A stretch of 64,000 nucleotides of DNA from positions 2,480,001-2,544,000 of the forward strand of contig NZ_CP049916.1 in the NCBI RefSeq assembly GCF_011578285.1. The letters are read 5' to 3'. Below the pieces are notes generated by a model. The model was given only the letters and a program-made list of their open reading frames with translations, did not search any database and was not told the DNA's origin. The stretch is from Acinetobacter lanii (GTDB taxonomy: Bacteria > Pseudomonadota > Gammaproteobacteria > Pseudomonadales > Moraxellaceae). The translations under genes and the position numbers were made by a program. This document shows, in pieces, positions 36,049 through 45,596 of this stretch; the stretch's first letter is position 1; each line of letters begins with the position of its first letter.

Positions 36049-36483
36049 ATGGATGCCTTATTTTTTAAAATTGGGATTTTTGTCATCTTATTCTGTATTG
36101 GATGGGGATTTGGTCGGCATATTGAACGCAAACATCTCAAGGAATTAGATGAAAAAGAACAGCGCTTGGCTTACATCACCGTAGACAATAGTCGGTTCAA
36201 AACCAGTGCATATGCAGGTCAGTTGATCAGTAGTAATGTGGTCATTTCACATGACTATTTTAAATACGTGATTGCGTCTATTCAAAATTTCTTTGGTGGT
36301 CGTCTTACCACTTATGAAGCTGTGGTCGATCGCGCACGCCGTGAAGCATTGGTTCGTTTGAAATTAGAAGCAGAGAAAGTCGGCGCAAAACATATTATGG
36401 GACTGCGTCTGTCAACCACAGAATTGGGTATGCAAGGGGGAATGGTTGAAGTGTTTGCATATGGGACAGCAGTGCAGCAATAG
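36049..36483 (+). CDS. Membrane-anchored YbjQ-like protein
   Basis: The 144-residue protein begins with one membrane segment (ALFFKIGIFVILFCIGWGFG, residues 3-22) followed by a basic patch and a YbjQ-like domain. The domain is recognisable by FFGGRLTTYEAVVDRARREA and GAKHIMGLRLSTTELG, which align with GGELTGYTELLEESRKEA and GANAIVGIRFSTSNIA of the gene before it. It is thus a tandem paralogue with an added anchor, facing the cytoplasm if the basic patch follows the positive-inside rule. Function unknown. Confidence 0.75.
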   Translation: MDALFFKIGIFVILFCIGWGFGRHIERKHLKELDEKEQRLAYITVDNSRFKTSAYAGQLISSNVVISHDYFKYVIASIQNFFGGRLTTYEAVVDRARREALVRLKLEAEKVGAKHIMGLRLSTTELGMQGGMVEVFAYGTAVQQ

Positions 36484-36484
36484 A

Positions 36485-36533
36485 TTGCCCTCACCATTAT
36501 TCTCTCTATTATCCTCTCCAACGTGGAGAGGAA
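36485..36533. repeat. intergenic palindromic repeat, copy C (diverged)
   Basis: CCTCTCCA pairs with TGGAGAGG around ACG (36513-36531), preceded by GCCCTCACC. The core and the CCCTCACC lead resemble copies A and B, but the middle differs. It lies between convergent genes and may double as a terminator. Confidence 0.45.
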
Positions 36534-36544
36534 TAGCGCTTATA

Positions 36545-37351
36545 TCATTTCACTTTGGTTTTACGAATCATCTTATACAAAATCTTCGGTGAAATACGTG
36601 ACACCAAAACACCCAGTTTTTCTTTTGCACCGCCAACCACGATATATTCATCCCCTTTTAAAAGTGCATCTACCGTGATTTTGGCAAATTCATCTGCATC
36701 CAAACCATTTTCAATCGCTTCGTCTTGTATGCCTCGTGGTTTACCCTCGCCATTTAAAGCATTGAAAGAGACATTGGTTTTGACAAACCCGGGGAAAATC
36801 ACTGAGACATTGACCCCTTGATCAGCCACTTCTGCTCTTAGGCTATTTGCCCAAAGATGAATCGCCCCTTTCGCTGCTGAATAAGACGCACGATACTGTG
36901 TCCCCAATAAACCAGCCACACTGGAGATAAACGCAATACGTCCTGCTTTCTGTTTTAAGAACGTCGGTAAAACCGTTTTGGTCAGAAACACCTGTGAAAA
37001 ATAGTCCACTTCTATAATGGCACGTTCAGTGTCCATACTGGTTTCATGAATGAGCGCACGTAAACTCAAACCTGCATTATTGATCAACCAGTCAATTCGC
37101 CCTTTGGCGTGTAACACTTGTTCATAGGCATGGCGTACTTGAGCTTCGTCGGTGATATCGGCAACAACTGACAGATGTTGTTCAGGGTTTTTCAGACTTA
37201 AACGGACTTTTTCAAGCTCCTCAAAACGACGTGCCATTAACACAATCTGCGCACCTCGGTTGGCGCACTCTGTGGCTAAGGCTTTACCTAAACCTGAAGA
37301 AGTTCCGGTAATCCACACCACTTTCCCATTTAAGCTTTCAGTTTTCGCCAT
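36545..37351 (-). CDS. Short-chain dehydrogenase/reductase
   Basis: The 268-residue classical SDR has the cofactor loop TGTSSGLGKA (15-24), NNAG (91-94), and a catalytic Ser near 143-144, Tyr157 and Lys161 in ASYSAAKGA. The Arg pair after the second strand (ARRFEEL) suggests NADPH preference. The closest general type is the DltE/YqjQ-like or SDR7-like oxidoreductases acting on lipids or ketones; the substrate is unknown. It lies 29 bases downstream of an unknown gene in the same orientation on the minus strand. Confidence 0.85.
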   Translation of the reverse strand: MAKTESLNGKVVWITGTSSGLGKALATECANRGAQIVLMARRFEELEKVRLSLKNPEQHLSVVADITDEAQVRHAYEQVLHAKGRIDWLINNAGLSLRALIHETSMDTERAIIEVDYFSQVFLTKTVLPTFLKQKAGRIAFISSVAGLLGTQYRASYSAAKGAIHLWANSLRAEVADQGVNVSVIFPGFVKTNVSFNALNGEGKPRGIQDEAIENGLDADEFAKITVDALLKGDEYIVVGGAKEKLGVLVSRISPKILYKMIRKTKVK

Positions 37352-37380
37352 GTTGTATGTCCTTGTTTTATTTTGAATGA

Positions 37381-38052
37381 TTAACTTGCCTTATTTTTAG
37401 CATCATTGTCTAGGAATACAAGGAAATGATCAAAGTATCGGGTAATGGTTTGCGCATCATATAAAGTACTGAGTTTTTCAAAACGCTTATAACCAATTTG
37501 CGTGGTCAATGCGATCACACCATCGAGGGTTTTATTCACCACCACATTAAACTTGAGCATTTTCTTCGGCTCACGTACCAAACTAGTCACGCCTTGATCG
37601 ACCACTTTGGTAAAAGCTTTTAGACCCGGCACCACATATTGGCTTTGCCCTTCTCGCATTTTCTCTGCACAGCCGAGCAATTCGTTGACCAACACTTTAT
37701 CGACCTGATAAGAAATATAGCCCTGATCATTTTGCTTATACATCAATGTATTGACATGATTCACCATGGGTAATAATCGATCATTGCCAAAGAAAGACAC
37801 TGACCACGGCATGTATTTAATGATCGCATCCTTCACTTGTTTTAAAGCTTTCTGCGAGTCTTTGTCGCCTGAGGAGGATTGATCGACCAATTGTCCAAAC
37901 GCTTGATCGATAATTTCACAGGCAATCGTGGCAAAATTGTCACCTAAAAGCTTGGCTTGCGGTTCACGCTCAGCGTTGTTTAATTTGCTGTGAATGGTCT
38001 GAAACTGTTGATAGGTTTCAGGTTTTAATTTTAAAGAGACAGTATAGGTCAT
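37381..38052 (-). CDS. Conserved-looking protein of unknown function
   Basis: The 223-residue protein has no signal peptide or clear membrane span. It is largely helical, with LKLKPETYQQFQTIHSKLNN at the start, a central MPWSVSFFGNDRLLPMVNHV segment and a C-terminal KRFEKLSTLYDAQTITRYFD helix. I do not recognise a domain. Codon use looks like the neighbouring core genes, so it is probably native to the genus. It may be co-transcribed with the SDR gene 29 bases downstream. Confidence 0.6.
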   Translation of the reverse strand: MTYTVSLKLKPETYQQFQTIHSKLNNAEREPQAKLLGDNFATIACEIIDQAFGQLVDQSSSGDKDSQKALKQVKDAIIKYMPWSVSFFGNDRLLPMVNHVNTLMYKQNDQGYISYQVDKVLVNELLGCAEKMREGQSQYVVPGLKAFTKVVDQGVTSLVREPKKMLKFNVVVNKTLDGVIALTTQIGYKRFEKLSTLYDAQTITRYFDHFLVFLDNDAKNKAS

Positions 38053-38314
38053 TGGAGAATCGCCTTTATTATGTGAGCTGATCCAAGCTCGTTTGTTCTG
38101 TTGTTATCCGTTTTGTTATACAACTGCTGCGAATGATCGCTTGGCAGTGTGCTGAAAAATCATGAATGGCGTATGACATCCCATTCAAAAAATTCTAAAT
38201 CTTCTCGATTGTCTTTTATTTCAAAGCATAATGCATTTGCTTTACATCCCTATATGGCATTTTTTTTTGCTACAATAGGTGCAATTTTTTATATCCTTTT
38301 GGTCTGTTCTTATT

Positions 38315-41209
38315 ATGACTGATTCAGCGCAAAACATTGCTACGACCTACGATCCAACCGAGATCGAGAAAAAATGGTACCAAACTTGGGAAGAAAAAGG
38401 CTATTTCAAGCCATCTGAAAAAGGTGAATCATTTTGTATCATGATTCCCCCTCCAAACGTCACTGGTAACCTACATATGGGTCATGGCTTTAACAATGCC
38501 ATTATGGACGCATTGACACGCTTCAACCGTATGTCTGGTAAGAACACCTTATGGCAACCGGGAACTGACCATGCGGGTATTGCCACCCAAATGGTGGTAG
38601 AGCGTCAATTGGGTGCGCAAGGTGTCAGCCGTCATGATTTAGGTCGTGAAAAGTTCATCGAAAAAGTGTGGGAATGGAAAGAACAATCTGGCGGTAACAT
38701 TACCCGTCAAATTCGTCGTCTTGGCTCTTCTGTGGACTGGTCACGTGAACGCTTTACCATGGATGATGGTCTTTCAAATGCGGTGAAAGAAGTCTTCGTT
38801 CGCCTACATAAAGAAGGTCTGATTTACCGCGGTAAACGCTTGGTAAACTGGGATCCAAAACTACAAACTGCCCTTTCTGACTTAGAAGTTGAGTCTGATA
38901 AAGAAGAAGCAGGTTCACTGTGGCACTTCAAATATTTCTTTGAAGACAAATCACTTCGTACCCATGATGGCAAAGATTACATCGTGGTGGCAACCACTCG
39001 TCCTGAAACATTGCTCGGTGATACTGCTGTTGCGGTTGCATTGGATGATGAACGTTATGCACACCTTGTAGGCAAAAATATTATCTTGCCGATTACAGGT
39101 CGTACTGTTGCGATTGTCAAAGATGAGTACGTTGACAAAGAATTTGGTACAGGCTGTGTAAAAATCACCCCTGCGCATGACTTCAATGACTATGAAGTGG
39201 GTAAACGTTGCGAATTGCCAATCATCAATATTTTCAACAAAAATGCCGAAATCTTGGCTGAGTTTGAATACATTGAGAAAGCGGGCGAGCAAATTTCTAA
39301 AACCATTCCTGCGCCTAGTGAATACATTGGTTTAGAACGTTTTGCTGCACGTAAAAAATTGGTAGAACAAGCGGAAGCTGAAGGCTGGTTAGACCAAATT
39401 CAACCGTATACCTTGAAGCCACCTCGTGGTGACCGTTCAGGTGTGATCGTTGAGCCATTATTGACCGACCAATGGTATGTGAAGATTGCGCCACTTGCTG
39501 AGCCTGCGATCAAAGCGGTAAAAGATGGCGACATTAAATTTGTCCCTGAACAATACAGCAATATGTACATGGCGTGGATGAACAACATTCAAGACTGGTG
39601 TATCTCTCGTCAATTGTGGTGGGGTCATCGTATTCCTGCTTGGTACGACAAAGACGGTAACGTTTATGTCGGTCGTAATGAAGCGGAAGTACGTGCTGAA
39701 AACGGTATTGCAGCAGACGTTGAGTTGAATCAAGACGAAGACGTGTTAGATACATGGTTCTCTTCAGGTCTTTGGACATTCTCAACACTCGGTTGGACAG
39801 GTGACGAAGCAAAAGACAAAGCCAACTACTTCCTTAACACCTTCCACCCAACAGATGTATTGGTAACAGGTTTTGACATCATCTTCTTCTGGGTTGCACG
39901 TATGATCATGCTTACGATGCACTTCATGAAAAATGAAGATGGCACACCACAAGTACCGTTTAAAACTGTGTATGTACATGGTTTGGTACGTGATGGCGAA
40001 GGTCAAAAAATGTCTAAATCTAAAGGTAACGTGCTGGATCCTTTAGACATTATTGATGGTGTAGATTTAGAAACGCTTGTAAAAAAACGTACTACGGGTC
40101 TGATGAATCCTAAACAAGCGGCGAAGATTGAAAAATCAACCCGTAAAGAATTCCCTGAAGGCATCCAGTCTTACGGTACAGATGCAGTACGCTTCACGTT
40201 CTGTGCACTTGCAAACACCGGTCGTGACATTAAGTTCGATATGAAGCGTGTTGAAGGCTACCGTAACTTCTGCAACAAGATTTGGAACGGTACTCGTTTC
40301 GTTCTCATGAATGTTGAAGGTCAAACTGTAGGTCAAACTGCGCGTCCTGATCTTTGGGAATTGCCTGAACAATGGATCGTGAGTCGTTTACAAAAAGCGG
40401 AGCAAGCGGTTCATCAAGCTTTTGCCACTTACCGTTTGGACTTGGCTGCACAAGCGATTTACGAGTTCATTTGGAATGAATACTGTGACTGGTATGTTGA
40501 ACTGACCAAACCTGTTCTCAATGACGAAAATGTCTCTGAAGAACGTAAAGCGGAAGTTCGTCGTGTGTTACTTGCGGTGATGGAAGCGTCTTTACGTCTT
40601 GCACATCCAATCATGCCTTACTTGACTGAAGAAATTTGGCAAACCCTTGCGCCAATGATTGGCTTGGGTGGCGAAACCATCATGACTGCGGCTTACCCTG
40701 TTGCGGATGAGTCATTAATCAATGATCAAGCTGAAGCAGATATGCAATGGCTTCAAGGTTTGATTGGTGCGGTACGTAACATCCGTGGTGAAATGGGTCT
40801 AGGCAATGCGCGTTTATTGCCTGTACTTTTACAGAACACCACTGAAGCTGAAACTGCGCAAATCTCTCGTATTGAGCCGTTGTTTAAAGCTTTGGCGAAA
40901 GTGGAAAGCATTACCTTCTTGGCAAATGGTGAGCAACCACCGTTGTCTTCTTCTTCTGTAGTTGGTCATGCCTCTGTATTCGTTCCAATGAAGGGCTTGA
41001 TTGACCCTAAAGCGGAATTGGGTCGTCTACAAAAAGACTTCGATAAGGTTCAAAAGCAACATGACCAAATTGCAACTAAACTTGCAAATGAAGGTTTTGT
41101 GGCTAAAGCACCTGCTGCTGTGGTTGAAGGCGAAAAAGCAAAACTTGCTGAGTTTGCGGACCAGTTAGCGACGATTAAAGCAAATATGGAGCAAATTGCG
41201 GCGCTGTAA
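38315..41209 (+). CDS. valS: Valyl-tRNA synthetase
   Basis: ValS charges tRNA(Val) and edits misactivated threonine. The 964-residue class I synthetase has the HIGH-type motif HMGH (54-57) within [18 protein letters not shown], an editing domain with [20 protein letters not shown] (565-569), an anticodon-binding domain and a C-terminal coiled-coil arm ([20 protein letters not shown]). The start is the ATG at 38315 ([10 protein letters not shown]); the open frame extends 12 codons upstream without a ribosome site. A strong terminator follows and marks the border of the accessory region. Confidence 0.98.
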   Translation: MTDSAQNIATTYDPTEIEKKWYQTWEEKGYFKPSEKGESFCIMIPPPNVTGNLHMGHGFNNAIMDALTRFNRMSGKNTLWQPGTDHAGIATQMVVERQLGAQGVSRHDLGREKFIEKVWEWKEQSGGNITRQIRRLGSSVDWSRERFTMDDGLSNAVKEVFVRLHKEGLIYRGKRLVNWDPKLQTALSDLEVESDKEEAGSLWHFKYFFEDKSLRTHDGKDYIVVATTRPETLLGDTAVAVALDDERYAHLVGKNIILPITGRTVAIVKDEYVDKEFGTGCVKITPAHDFNDYEVGKRCELPIINIFNKNAEILAEFEYIEKAGEQISKTIPAPSEYIGLERFAARKKLVEQAEAEGWLDQIQPYTLKPPRGDRSGVIVEPLLTDQWYVKIAPLAEPAIKAVKDGDIKFVPEQYSNMYMAWMNNIQDWCISRQLWWGHRIPAWYDKDGNVYVGRNEAEVRAENGIAADVELNQDEDVLDTWFSSGLWTFSTLGWTGDEAKDKANYFLNTFHPTDVLVTGFDIIFFWVARMIMLTMHFMKNEDGTPQVPFKTVYVHGLVRDGEGQKMSKSKGNVLDPLDIIDGVDLETLVKKRTTGLMNPKQAAKIEKSTRKEFPEGIQSYGTDAVRFTFCALANTGRDIKFDMKRVEGYRNFCNKIWNGTRFVLMNVEGQTVGQTARPDLWELPEQWIVSRLQKAEQAVHQAFATYRLDLAAQAIYEFIWNEYCDWYVELTKPVLNDENVSEERKAEVRRVLLAVMEASLRLAHPIMPYLTEEIWQTLAPMIGLGGETIMTAAYPVADESLINDQAEADMQWLQGLIGAVRNIRGEMGLGNARLLPVLLQNTTEAETAQISRIEPLFKALAKVESITFLANGEQPPLSSSSVVGHASVFVPMKGLIDPKAELGRLQKDFDKVQKQHDQIATKLANEGFVAKAPAAVVEGEKAKLAEFADQLATIKANMEQIAAL

Positions 41210-41225
41210 TGCTGTAGTTTGATTC

Positions 41226-41258
41226 AAAAAAATCCCCTCTTAAAGAGGGGATTTTTTT
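41226..41258. terminator. bidirectional terminator after valS
   Basis: AAAAAATCCCCTCTT pairs with AAGAGGGGATTTTTT around a minimal loop, with A- and T-runs outside. It serves valS on the plus strand and reaches the stop codon of the convergent DUF4062 gene. Confidence 0.9.
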
Positions 41259-42588
41259 ATTCAACAATAATTGGTATTTCGATGATGTCTTGCTTGAGAT
41301 ATTCTTCACAATGTAACTTTACTGTTATTACTCCCTCACCTTTAGTTCTAGGAATTAAAAAATAATCATCATAAATAGACTCTGTTAGGTGTAAAAAATC
41401 AGCTTTCTTGATTATTAAAGTCCTTAGATCAGCCAAATCATCATATTCACCATTTAATGTTAGCCCTTTTATTAAAGGCGTATTTATAAAAGGATTTAAT
41501 CCAGAAGAATAATGATTAAATGGATTTTGAGATTTTAGCTTTTCTTGATATTCCACAATAGGGTTCTGAGGTAACTGTTCCTCAATTTCAGAAATTTTAG
41601 ATGATATAGTTTCTTGAAGCTCTTTTAAATCCGAATTATCCTTATCCGATATATAAATAAAGTCAGGAACCTTAATAGTTATTCTGACATTCTTTGCCTT
41701 AAGTTCTCCTACATTACTTAAAGTAATAGTAAGATTTTCATAATCATTTATTAAATTATAGTAATGATCATAAAGCTCGAGATACTTATTGATGACATCC
41801 TCATTCAAGTTCATTATTGCATTGTTATAAGAAATTATTTCTTTCTCATCGATAACTGACTGTAATTTTCCTAAATCACTCCATTTAATTGGCTCAAATT
41901 TTGATCTAATTTTATTCTTTATAGATCTATATTCTATCTTCAGTAAGTCACTATCATTGATAGTAAGTTTTAACTTGGGCAACCTTATTTGCTGATTACG
42001 TTTAAATTCTTCATTTTCTTGTCTAAGTTTTCGATTTTCTTCATTCAACCGAACTAATTCAGAAGCTAAGCCTTCATTTTGTTGATTGCCACGTACCCAA
42101 CCAATCAATTCATTATCTTGAATAATTTTACCGAGGCATTTGTGAACAGCTAATTGAATATCCTTTATATCAATGAAGAATTCACACATTGAACTTAAGA
42201 CTTTCTTCTTAAATTTCTTCAGTTTTTCAGGATTTTGATTTTCAACCTGCGCTACTGTTTTTTGATTTAATGCTTCATCTTTGATAACTATTACAAATAA
42301 AGGTTTTTTAACAGAAAGTGCATATTCATATTCCAAATGCGTGTAACTTTTTCCACTCTTTGCTTCAATAGAACCGTAACGTCCACCTAGTATCAACATA
42401 TAAATATCAGATTCATCAATCCATCTTTTAATTATGTCCCACTGACTTTGATTTGAACTTGTGAATAATTCCATACCTGCAGGGATATGCCCAGCTTGTA
42501 AGATAGCTTCAACTGCTGCCTGACGCTCATCGAGCAAATCTGTATATGTAGAACTAATGAATACTTGATATTTTTTTGCTGAACTCAT
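41257..42588 (-). CDS. DUF4062 domain protein with coiled coil and C-terminal beta-rich region
   Basis: The N-terminal 100 residues match DUF4062: KKYQVFISSTYTDLLDERQA, then MLILGGRYGSIEAKSGKSYT and HLEYEYALSVKKPLFVIVI. The fold is thought to be Rossmann-like and related to TIR-type domains; Glu86 and Glu88 sit where TIR enzymes carry their catalytic Glu, which is inference. A coiled coil follows (about 176-200, NEENRKLRQENEEFKRNQQ), then about 240 residues with beta-sandwich-like features (LTITLSNVGELKAKNVRITI). No NTPase motif is present. DUF4062 is frequent at the N terminus of signalling or STAND-type proteins. The ATG at 42588 is preferred over one nine codons upstream. It is very A+T-rich. 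Confidence 0.8.
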   Translation of the reverse strand: MSSAKKYQVFISSTYTDLLDERQAAVEAILQAGHIPAGMELFTSSNQSQWDIIKRWIDESDIYMLILGGRYGSIEAKSGKSYTHLEYEYALSVKKPLFVIVIKDEALNQKTVAQVENQNPEKLKKFKKKVLSSMCEFFIDIKDIQLAVHKCLGKIIQDNELIGWVRGNQQNEGLASELVRLNEENRKLRQENEEFKRNQQIRLPKLKLTINDSDLLKIEYRSIKNKIRSKFEPIKWSDLGKLQSVIDEKEIISYNNAIMNLNEDVINKYLELYDHYYNLINDYENLTITLSNVGELKAKNVRITIKVPDFIYISDKDNSDLKELQETISSKISEIEEQLPQNPIVEYQEKLKSQNPFNHYSSGLNPFINTPLIKGLTLNGEYDDLADLRTLIIKKADFLHLTESIYDDYFLIPRTKGEGVITVKLHCEEYLKQDIIEIPIIVE

Positions 42589-42647
42589 CTTAATATTTCT
42601 TTTATCTTCAATCATCTAAGATTAAATCATAATCATTTTTTTATAAA

Positions 42648-42698
42648 CCCTTACCCCAGCCCTCTCCCATAGGGAGAGGGAATTTTCCATTATTAATT
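42648..42698. repeat. intergenic palindromic repeat, copy B, at the DUF559 gene end
   Basis: CCCTCTCCC (42660-42668) pairs perfectly with GGGAGAGGG (42672-42680) around ATA. The right flank from 42673 aligns with the flank of copy A over about 25 bases with few mismatches. The stop codon of the DUF559 gene (42693-42695) lies inside that shared flank. Confidence 0.7.
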
Positions 42699-43079
42699 TA
42701 CTTTCAATCCACCACATACTTCCCATAAATCCTCCAACACCATATCCGTCCGCCCCAACACATCATTATTCCAATAACGCACAACCGTTAAACCCAAAGC
42801 CTCTAAAAACTTGGTACGTTCAGCATCGTATTCAATCACATCATCCATTCCATGCTGACTACCATCTAATTCAATCACCAAACCAATTTCATGACAGTAA
42901 AAATCTACAATATAAGGTTTAATCACATGCTGACGACGGAATTTAAGTCCCATAAAACGCTTAGCACGTAGGACTTGCCACATAAGAGCTTCGGCATCGG
43001 TGGCGTTGTGGCGCATGGATTTGGCGAAAGCGAGTAATTGAGGGTCTATATTCACTGTGATTTCAATATCCCCCTGCAA
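42693..43079 (-). CDS. DUF559 (Vsr-like nuclease fold) protein
   Basis: The 128-residue protein is a stand-alone DUF559 domain of the very-short-patch-repair/PD-(D/E)XK-like group. Visible are NATDAEALMWQVLRAKRFMG, KFRRQHVIKPYIVDFYCHE and LVIELDGSQHGMDD, containing the conserved Asp, Glu and His of the putative active site, then AERTKFLEALGLTVVRYWNN. Function is unproven; DNA nicking is inferred. The start is uncertain: TTG at 43079, GTG at 43055 and ATG at 43016 are all in frame. It ends inside a palindromic repeat and lies 34 bases downstream of a J-domain gene. Confidence 0.8.
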   Translation of the reverse strand: MQGDIEITVNIDPQLLAFAKSMRHNATDAEALMWQVLRAKRFMGLKFRRQHVIKPYIVDFYCHEIGLVIELDGSQHGMDDVIEYDAERTKFLEALGLTVVRYWNNDVLGRTDMVLEDLWEVCGGLKVN

Positions 43080-43113
43080 AGATGCTGCTCATATTCAGAA
43101 TCAATAATAAAAA

Positions 43114-44298
43114 TTACTCAAATGACCAACTAAATGCTTTGCTTTTAAGTAAGATTTTTAAGGAATCAAAATCCTTATAATCATTTAAACGCTTTTCATC
43201 ATTTAACAGTTTTTCTCGAATTTCTGCCAAATCGCGCTGATATTTTTTAGTCAAATCAACAGGCTTAAAACGCTGTTTGTAAAAACCAGAGCCTATCCAA
43301 TCAAATGAATAAACAATATCATCTATCTCAAATTGTAATTTCTCTACTTTCTCTTCTAACAATAAATTATAAGATTTCAAATGCTCATTGGCGATTTTAG
43401 TTGCCTGTTCCTGATCACCTTGAGCTGTAAAGATCCGTAATTTTAAAAGCGCAAGTAAATCTTTTTCTTCTAATGCAGCATTGGCTTTCTGTAATAATTC
43501 GGTTTTTTCAATGCGCTTTTGTTCATCTTGCTCACGATCAGGATGGATTAATGCAGCGATTTTTAAATAGATCTTTTTTAATGACAACTCTGCCATTTTT
43601 TTAGCTTCTTCTAGTTGTGCTTGCTTCTTCAAAATCTTCTTTTTTTCTTTTTCAGCAAACTTTTGATATTCATCACGCTCCTTATCATTCAGTTGATTTT
43701 TTATAAAATCCGCTTCTTCTCGATCTAATTTATCTTTTACTTTTTGCATAAAATCATCAAGATTATCGATATCCAAATCGAAATCAAGCCAATCCACCGG
43801 CACCCCAAATTGCTCCGCTAAAATTTCCTTCATGACCTGGTTTTGCATCATCCCATCAGCATCATCTGCTTGATGTAAATGATCAAAGTTATGCACGTTC
43901 TCACCTTCAATATGCGAACTTTCTTCTATAAGTTCATAAGATTGCGCGACGTTCACTACCAACTCATGTTGCTCTGTAGATAAATTAGGGTTATCAAGGA
44001 GCTGACTTGCTAAAATTGAAATTTTTTCATCTAAATGTTCTAAATATGTTCTAGCGATTTTATGCGTATTTTTATATTGCCATAGAGTTTCTAATTGATT
44101 GAACAAAACTTGATGCCACTGACAATATAAGGGGAATAACTCATCATTTGCATTCTGTTGGACCTTCTTTTGCGCTTGTTGCCACTCCTCCAACATAGTT
44201 TCTAATTGCTCAATTTTTTCAAGCAAACGATTAAACTTTTTTTGTTGTGCAGATAATTTTTCACTCGTTTGATAGAGGCTTAAATCTAAATTGCTCAT
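43114..44298 (-). CDS. J-domain protein A
   Basis: The 394-residue cytoplasmic protein has an N-terminal coiled-coil/helical part (for example KKFNRLLEKIEQLETMLEEW), an acidic middle (DWLDFDLDIDNLDDFMQKV), a charged helix and then a J-like domain KKIYLKIAALIHPDREQDEQ with the HPD tripeptide at 252-254. HPD is the element through which J-proteins stimulate DnaK-type Hsp70. The J-domain being C-terminal of the middle is unlike DnaJ. It is paralogous to protein B at 45.6-46.8 kb. The client is unknown. It probably shares a transcript with the DUF559 gene. Confidence 0.8.
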   Translation of the reverse strand: MSNLDLSLYQTSEKLSAQQKKFNRLLEKIEQLETMLEEWQQAQKKVQQNANDELFPLYCQWHQVLFNQLETLWQYKNTHKIARTYLEHLDEKISILASQLLDNPNLSTEQHELVVNVAQSYELIEESSHIEGENVHNFDHLHQADDADGMMQNQVMKEILAEQFGVPVDWLDFDLDIDNLDDFMQKVKDKLDREEADFIKNQLNDKERDEYQKFAEKEKKKILKKQAQLEEAKKMAELSLKKIYLKIAALIHPDREQDEQKRIEKTELLQKANAALEEKDLLALLKLRIFTAQGDQEQATKIANEHLKSYNLLLEEKVEKLQFEIDDIVYSFDWIGSGFYKQRFKPVDLTKKYQRDLAEIREKLLNDEKRLNDYKDFDSLKILLKSKAFSWSFE

Positions 44299-44398
44299 TC
44301 AATGTCATCGCTAATCCCATGTTCTACAATATTTTAACATAATGAATATTGTGCAGACTGTTAGCTTAATTCAAGAAATATTGTATCTTTAAAAAAAT

Positions 44399-44479
44399 CT
44401 AATGCTCTAACAACATCTCAAACCCACTCTCTTTCCCCATGTACATGAGTCGTTGCTTTTCCGCTTTTAACTGATGTTT
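44399..44479 (-). pseudogene. remnant 3' end of a third J-domain paralogue
   Basis: Read on the minus strand, 26 codons ending in TAG give KHQLKAEKQRLMYMGKESGF then EMLLEH, which matches the C terminus of J-domain protein B (KQQVKAEKERLKYMQRLSGL then EMLLEH). The nucleotide match to 45600-45690 is also evident. Nothing upstream continues the gene; an unrelated sequence and the stop of the next gene follow. It is therefore a truncated duplicate. Confidence 0.8.
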
Positions 44480-44527
44480 ACCCCCCTTTACGGAACTGTA
44501 GTGATTTAATTTATTGTTTGATTCAAG

Positions 44528-45478
44528 CTAAATCTTAAATTGAATCACAGGATCTTGATAATTTTCATCAATTTCAAAACCGGCTTGCTTGATCTCTTCT
44601 TCCTCCTCCCTACGAAACTGTAAACACTCTTCTCTGTAGTTTTCGAGTTTTATCTGTTTTTCATGGATTGATAATTCATCCAAATCTAAATCATCTGCAC
44701 CAAAGGAACTCAAAGCACTGTATATTGAGGCTAAATAGCGTATCTCAAATGTGGCTGAATAATCAGAGTTGTAAGAAATAGAAATTTCAAAATCGCCTAA
44801 ATAAAAATAACTGTCTAGAGACAAAAAGTCTTCCGATTCTAATACCGCTTTAAACTCATCGAATTGAATGAGATCAGGAGCAAGATTAGTATGATTACCA
44901 GATGCTAACATTTTGCTGTAGTCTTCTTTTTTATAACGAATATCGTCTAGATCAAAATAGTTTTGACATCCCAAATCAAGTAAGTCCTGCATAAAGCGTT
45001 TGTAATCTTGGAAAGCTTGTTCCATTGAACTGTTTGCTTCTGACCACATAAGCTCAAACTCAATCCCTTCAATACTGTCATTGGTTTGTTTCAGCCAAAG
45101 ATTATAAGCATGCTCAAAATTCAATGTTTTATCATTGAGTGCTAAATTCAGCTGAATTTTCCTGTCATTTTGCTGATCATCCTCTCCCAGATGACAGGAA
45201 TAATAACAATATCGATTATTTTTGGGTTCCTGTACGATTTCAATACCCTTTACACGATTTTGGTTTTTAAAACGAATAAAACTATCCTGTACCAGTGCTA
45301 TGGAGATGGTTGTCGCATCTGTCATATCCACTTTGACAAAACCAGCCTGACTCTTGGGTTCTAGATCCTCCTGATGAGGTTCAACAATAGTACTTTGAGT
45401 AGAATCCGAACCAAATAATTTATAAGCTGTGAATAATAGTGCAATCGCAATAAAAGCGCAGATGATGAAAAAACTCAT
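44528..45478 (-). CDS. Membrane-anchored acidic protein of unknown function
   Basis: The 316-residue protein starts with one hydrophobic segment (FFIICAFIAIALLFTAYKLF, residues 3-22) and a polar remainder that is strongly acidic, with tracts such as DLDELSIHEKQ and RREEEEEIKQAG. Aromatic and Tyr-rich beta-type stretches (FYLGDFEISISYNSDYSATF) suggest a folded domain. I do not recognise the family. It lies between the remnant and J-domain protein B in the same orientation and is A+T-rich, consistent with the accessory region. Confidence 0.6.
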   Translation of the reverse strand: MSFFIICAFIAIALLFTAYKLFGSDSTQSTIVEPHQEDLEPKSQAGFVKVDMTDATTISIALVQDSFIRFKNQNRVKGIEIVQEPKNNRYCYYSCHLGEDDQQNDRKIQLNLALNDKTLNFEHAYNLWLKQTNDSIEGIEFELMWSEANSSMEQAFQDYKRFMQDLLDLGCQNYFDLDDIRYKKEDYSKMLASGNHTNLAPDLIQFDEFKAVLESEDFLSLDSYFYLGDFEISISYNSDYSATFEIRYLASIYSALSSFGADDLDLDELSIHEKQIKLENYREECLQFRREEEEEIKQAGFEIDENYQDPVIQFKI

Positions 45479-45596
45479 TTCTTCTTTTTCTCTTTTTATA
45501 TGTATAAAAATAACTCAAACTACACTTTAAGCCTGAGTCGATGTAATGTTGAAAATAACGTAGTTTGATGTAGTTATTCAAACTTTAAATAAAAAA

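Noticed and set aside
36545..37351. Plus-strand open frames opposite the SDR gene
   Set aside because: They mirror the codon structure of the real gene and carry no domain or ribosome site.
42693..43079. Restriction endonuclease of a restriction-modification system
   Set aside because: DUF559 proteins share the nuclease fold, but no methyltransferase or specificity gene lies nearby.
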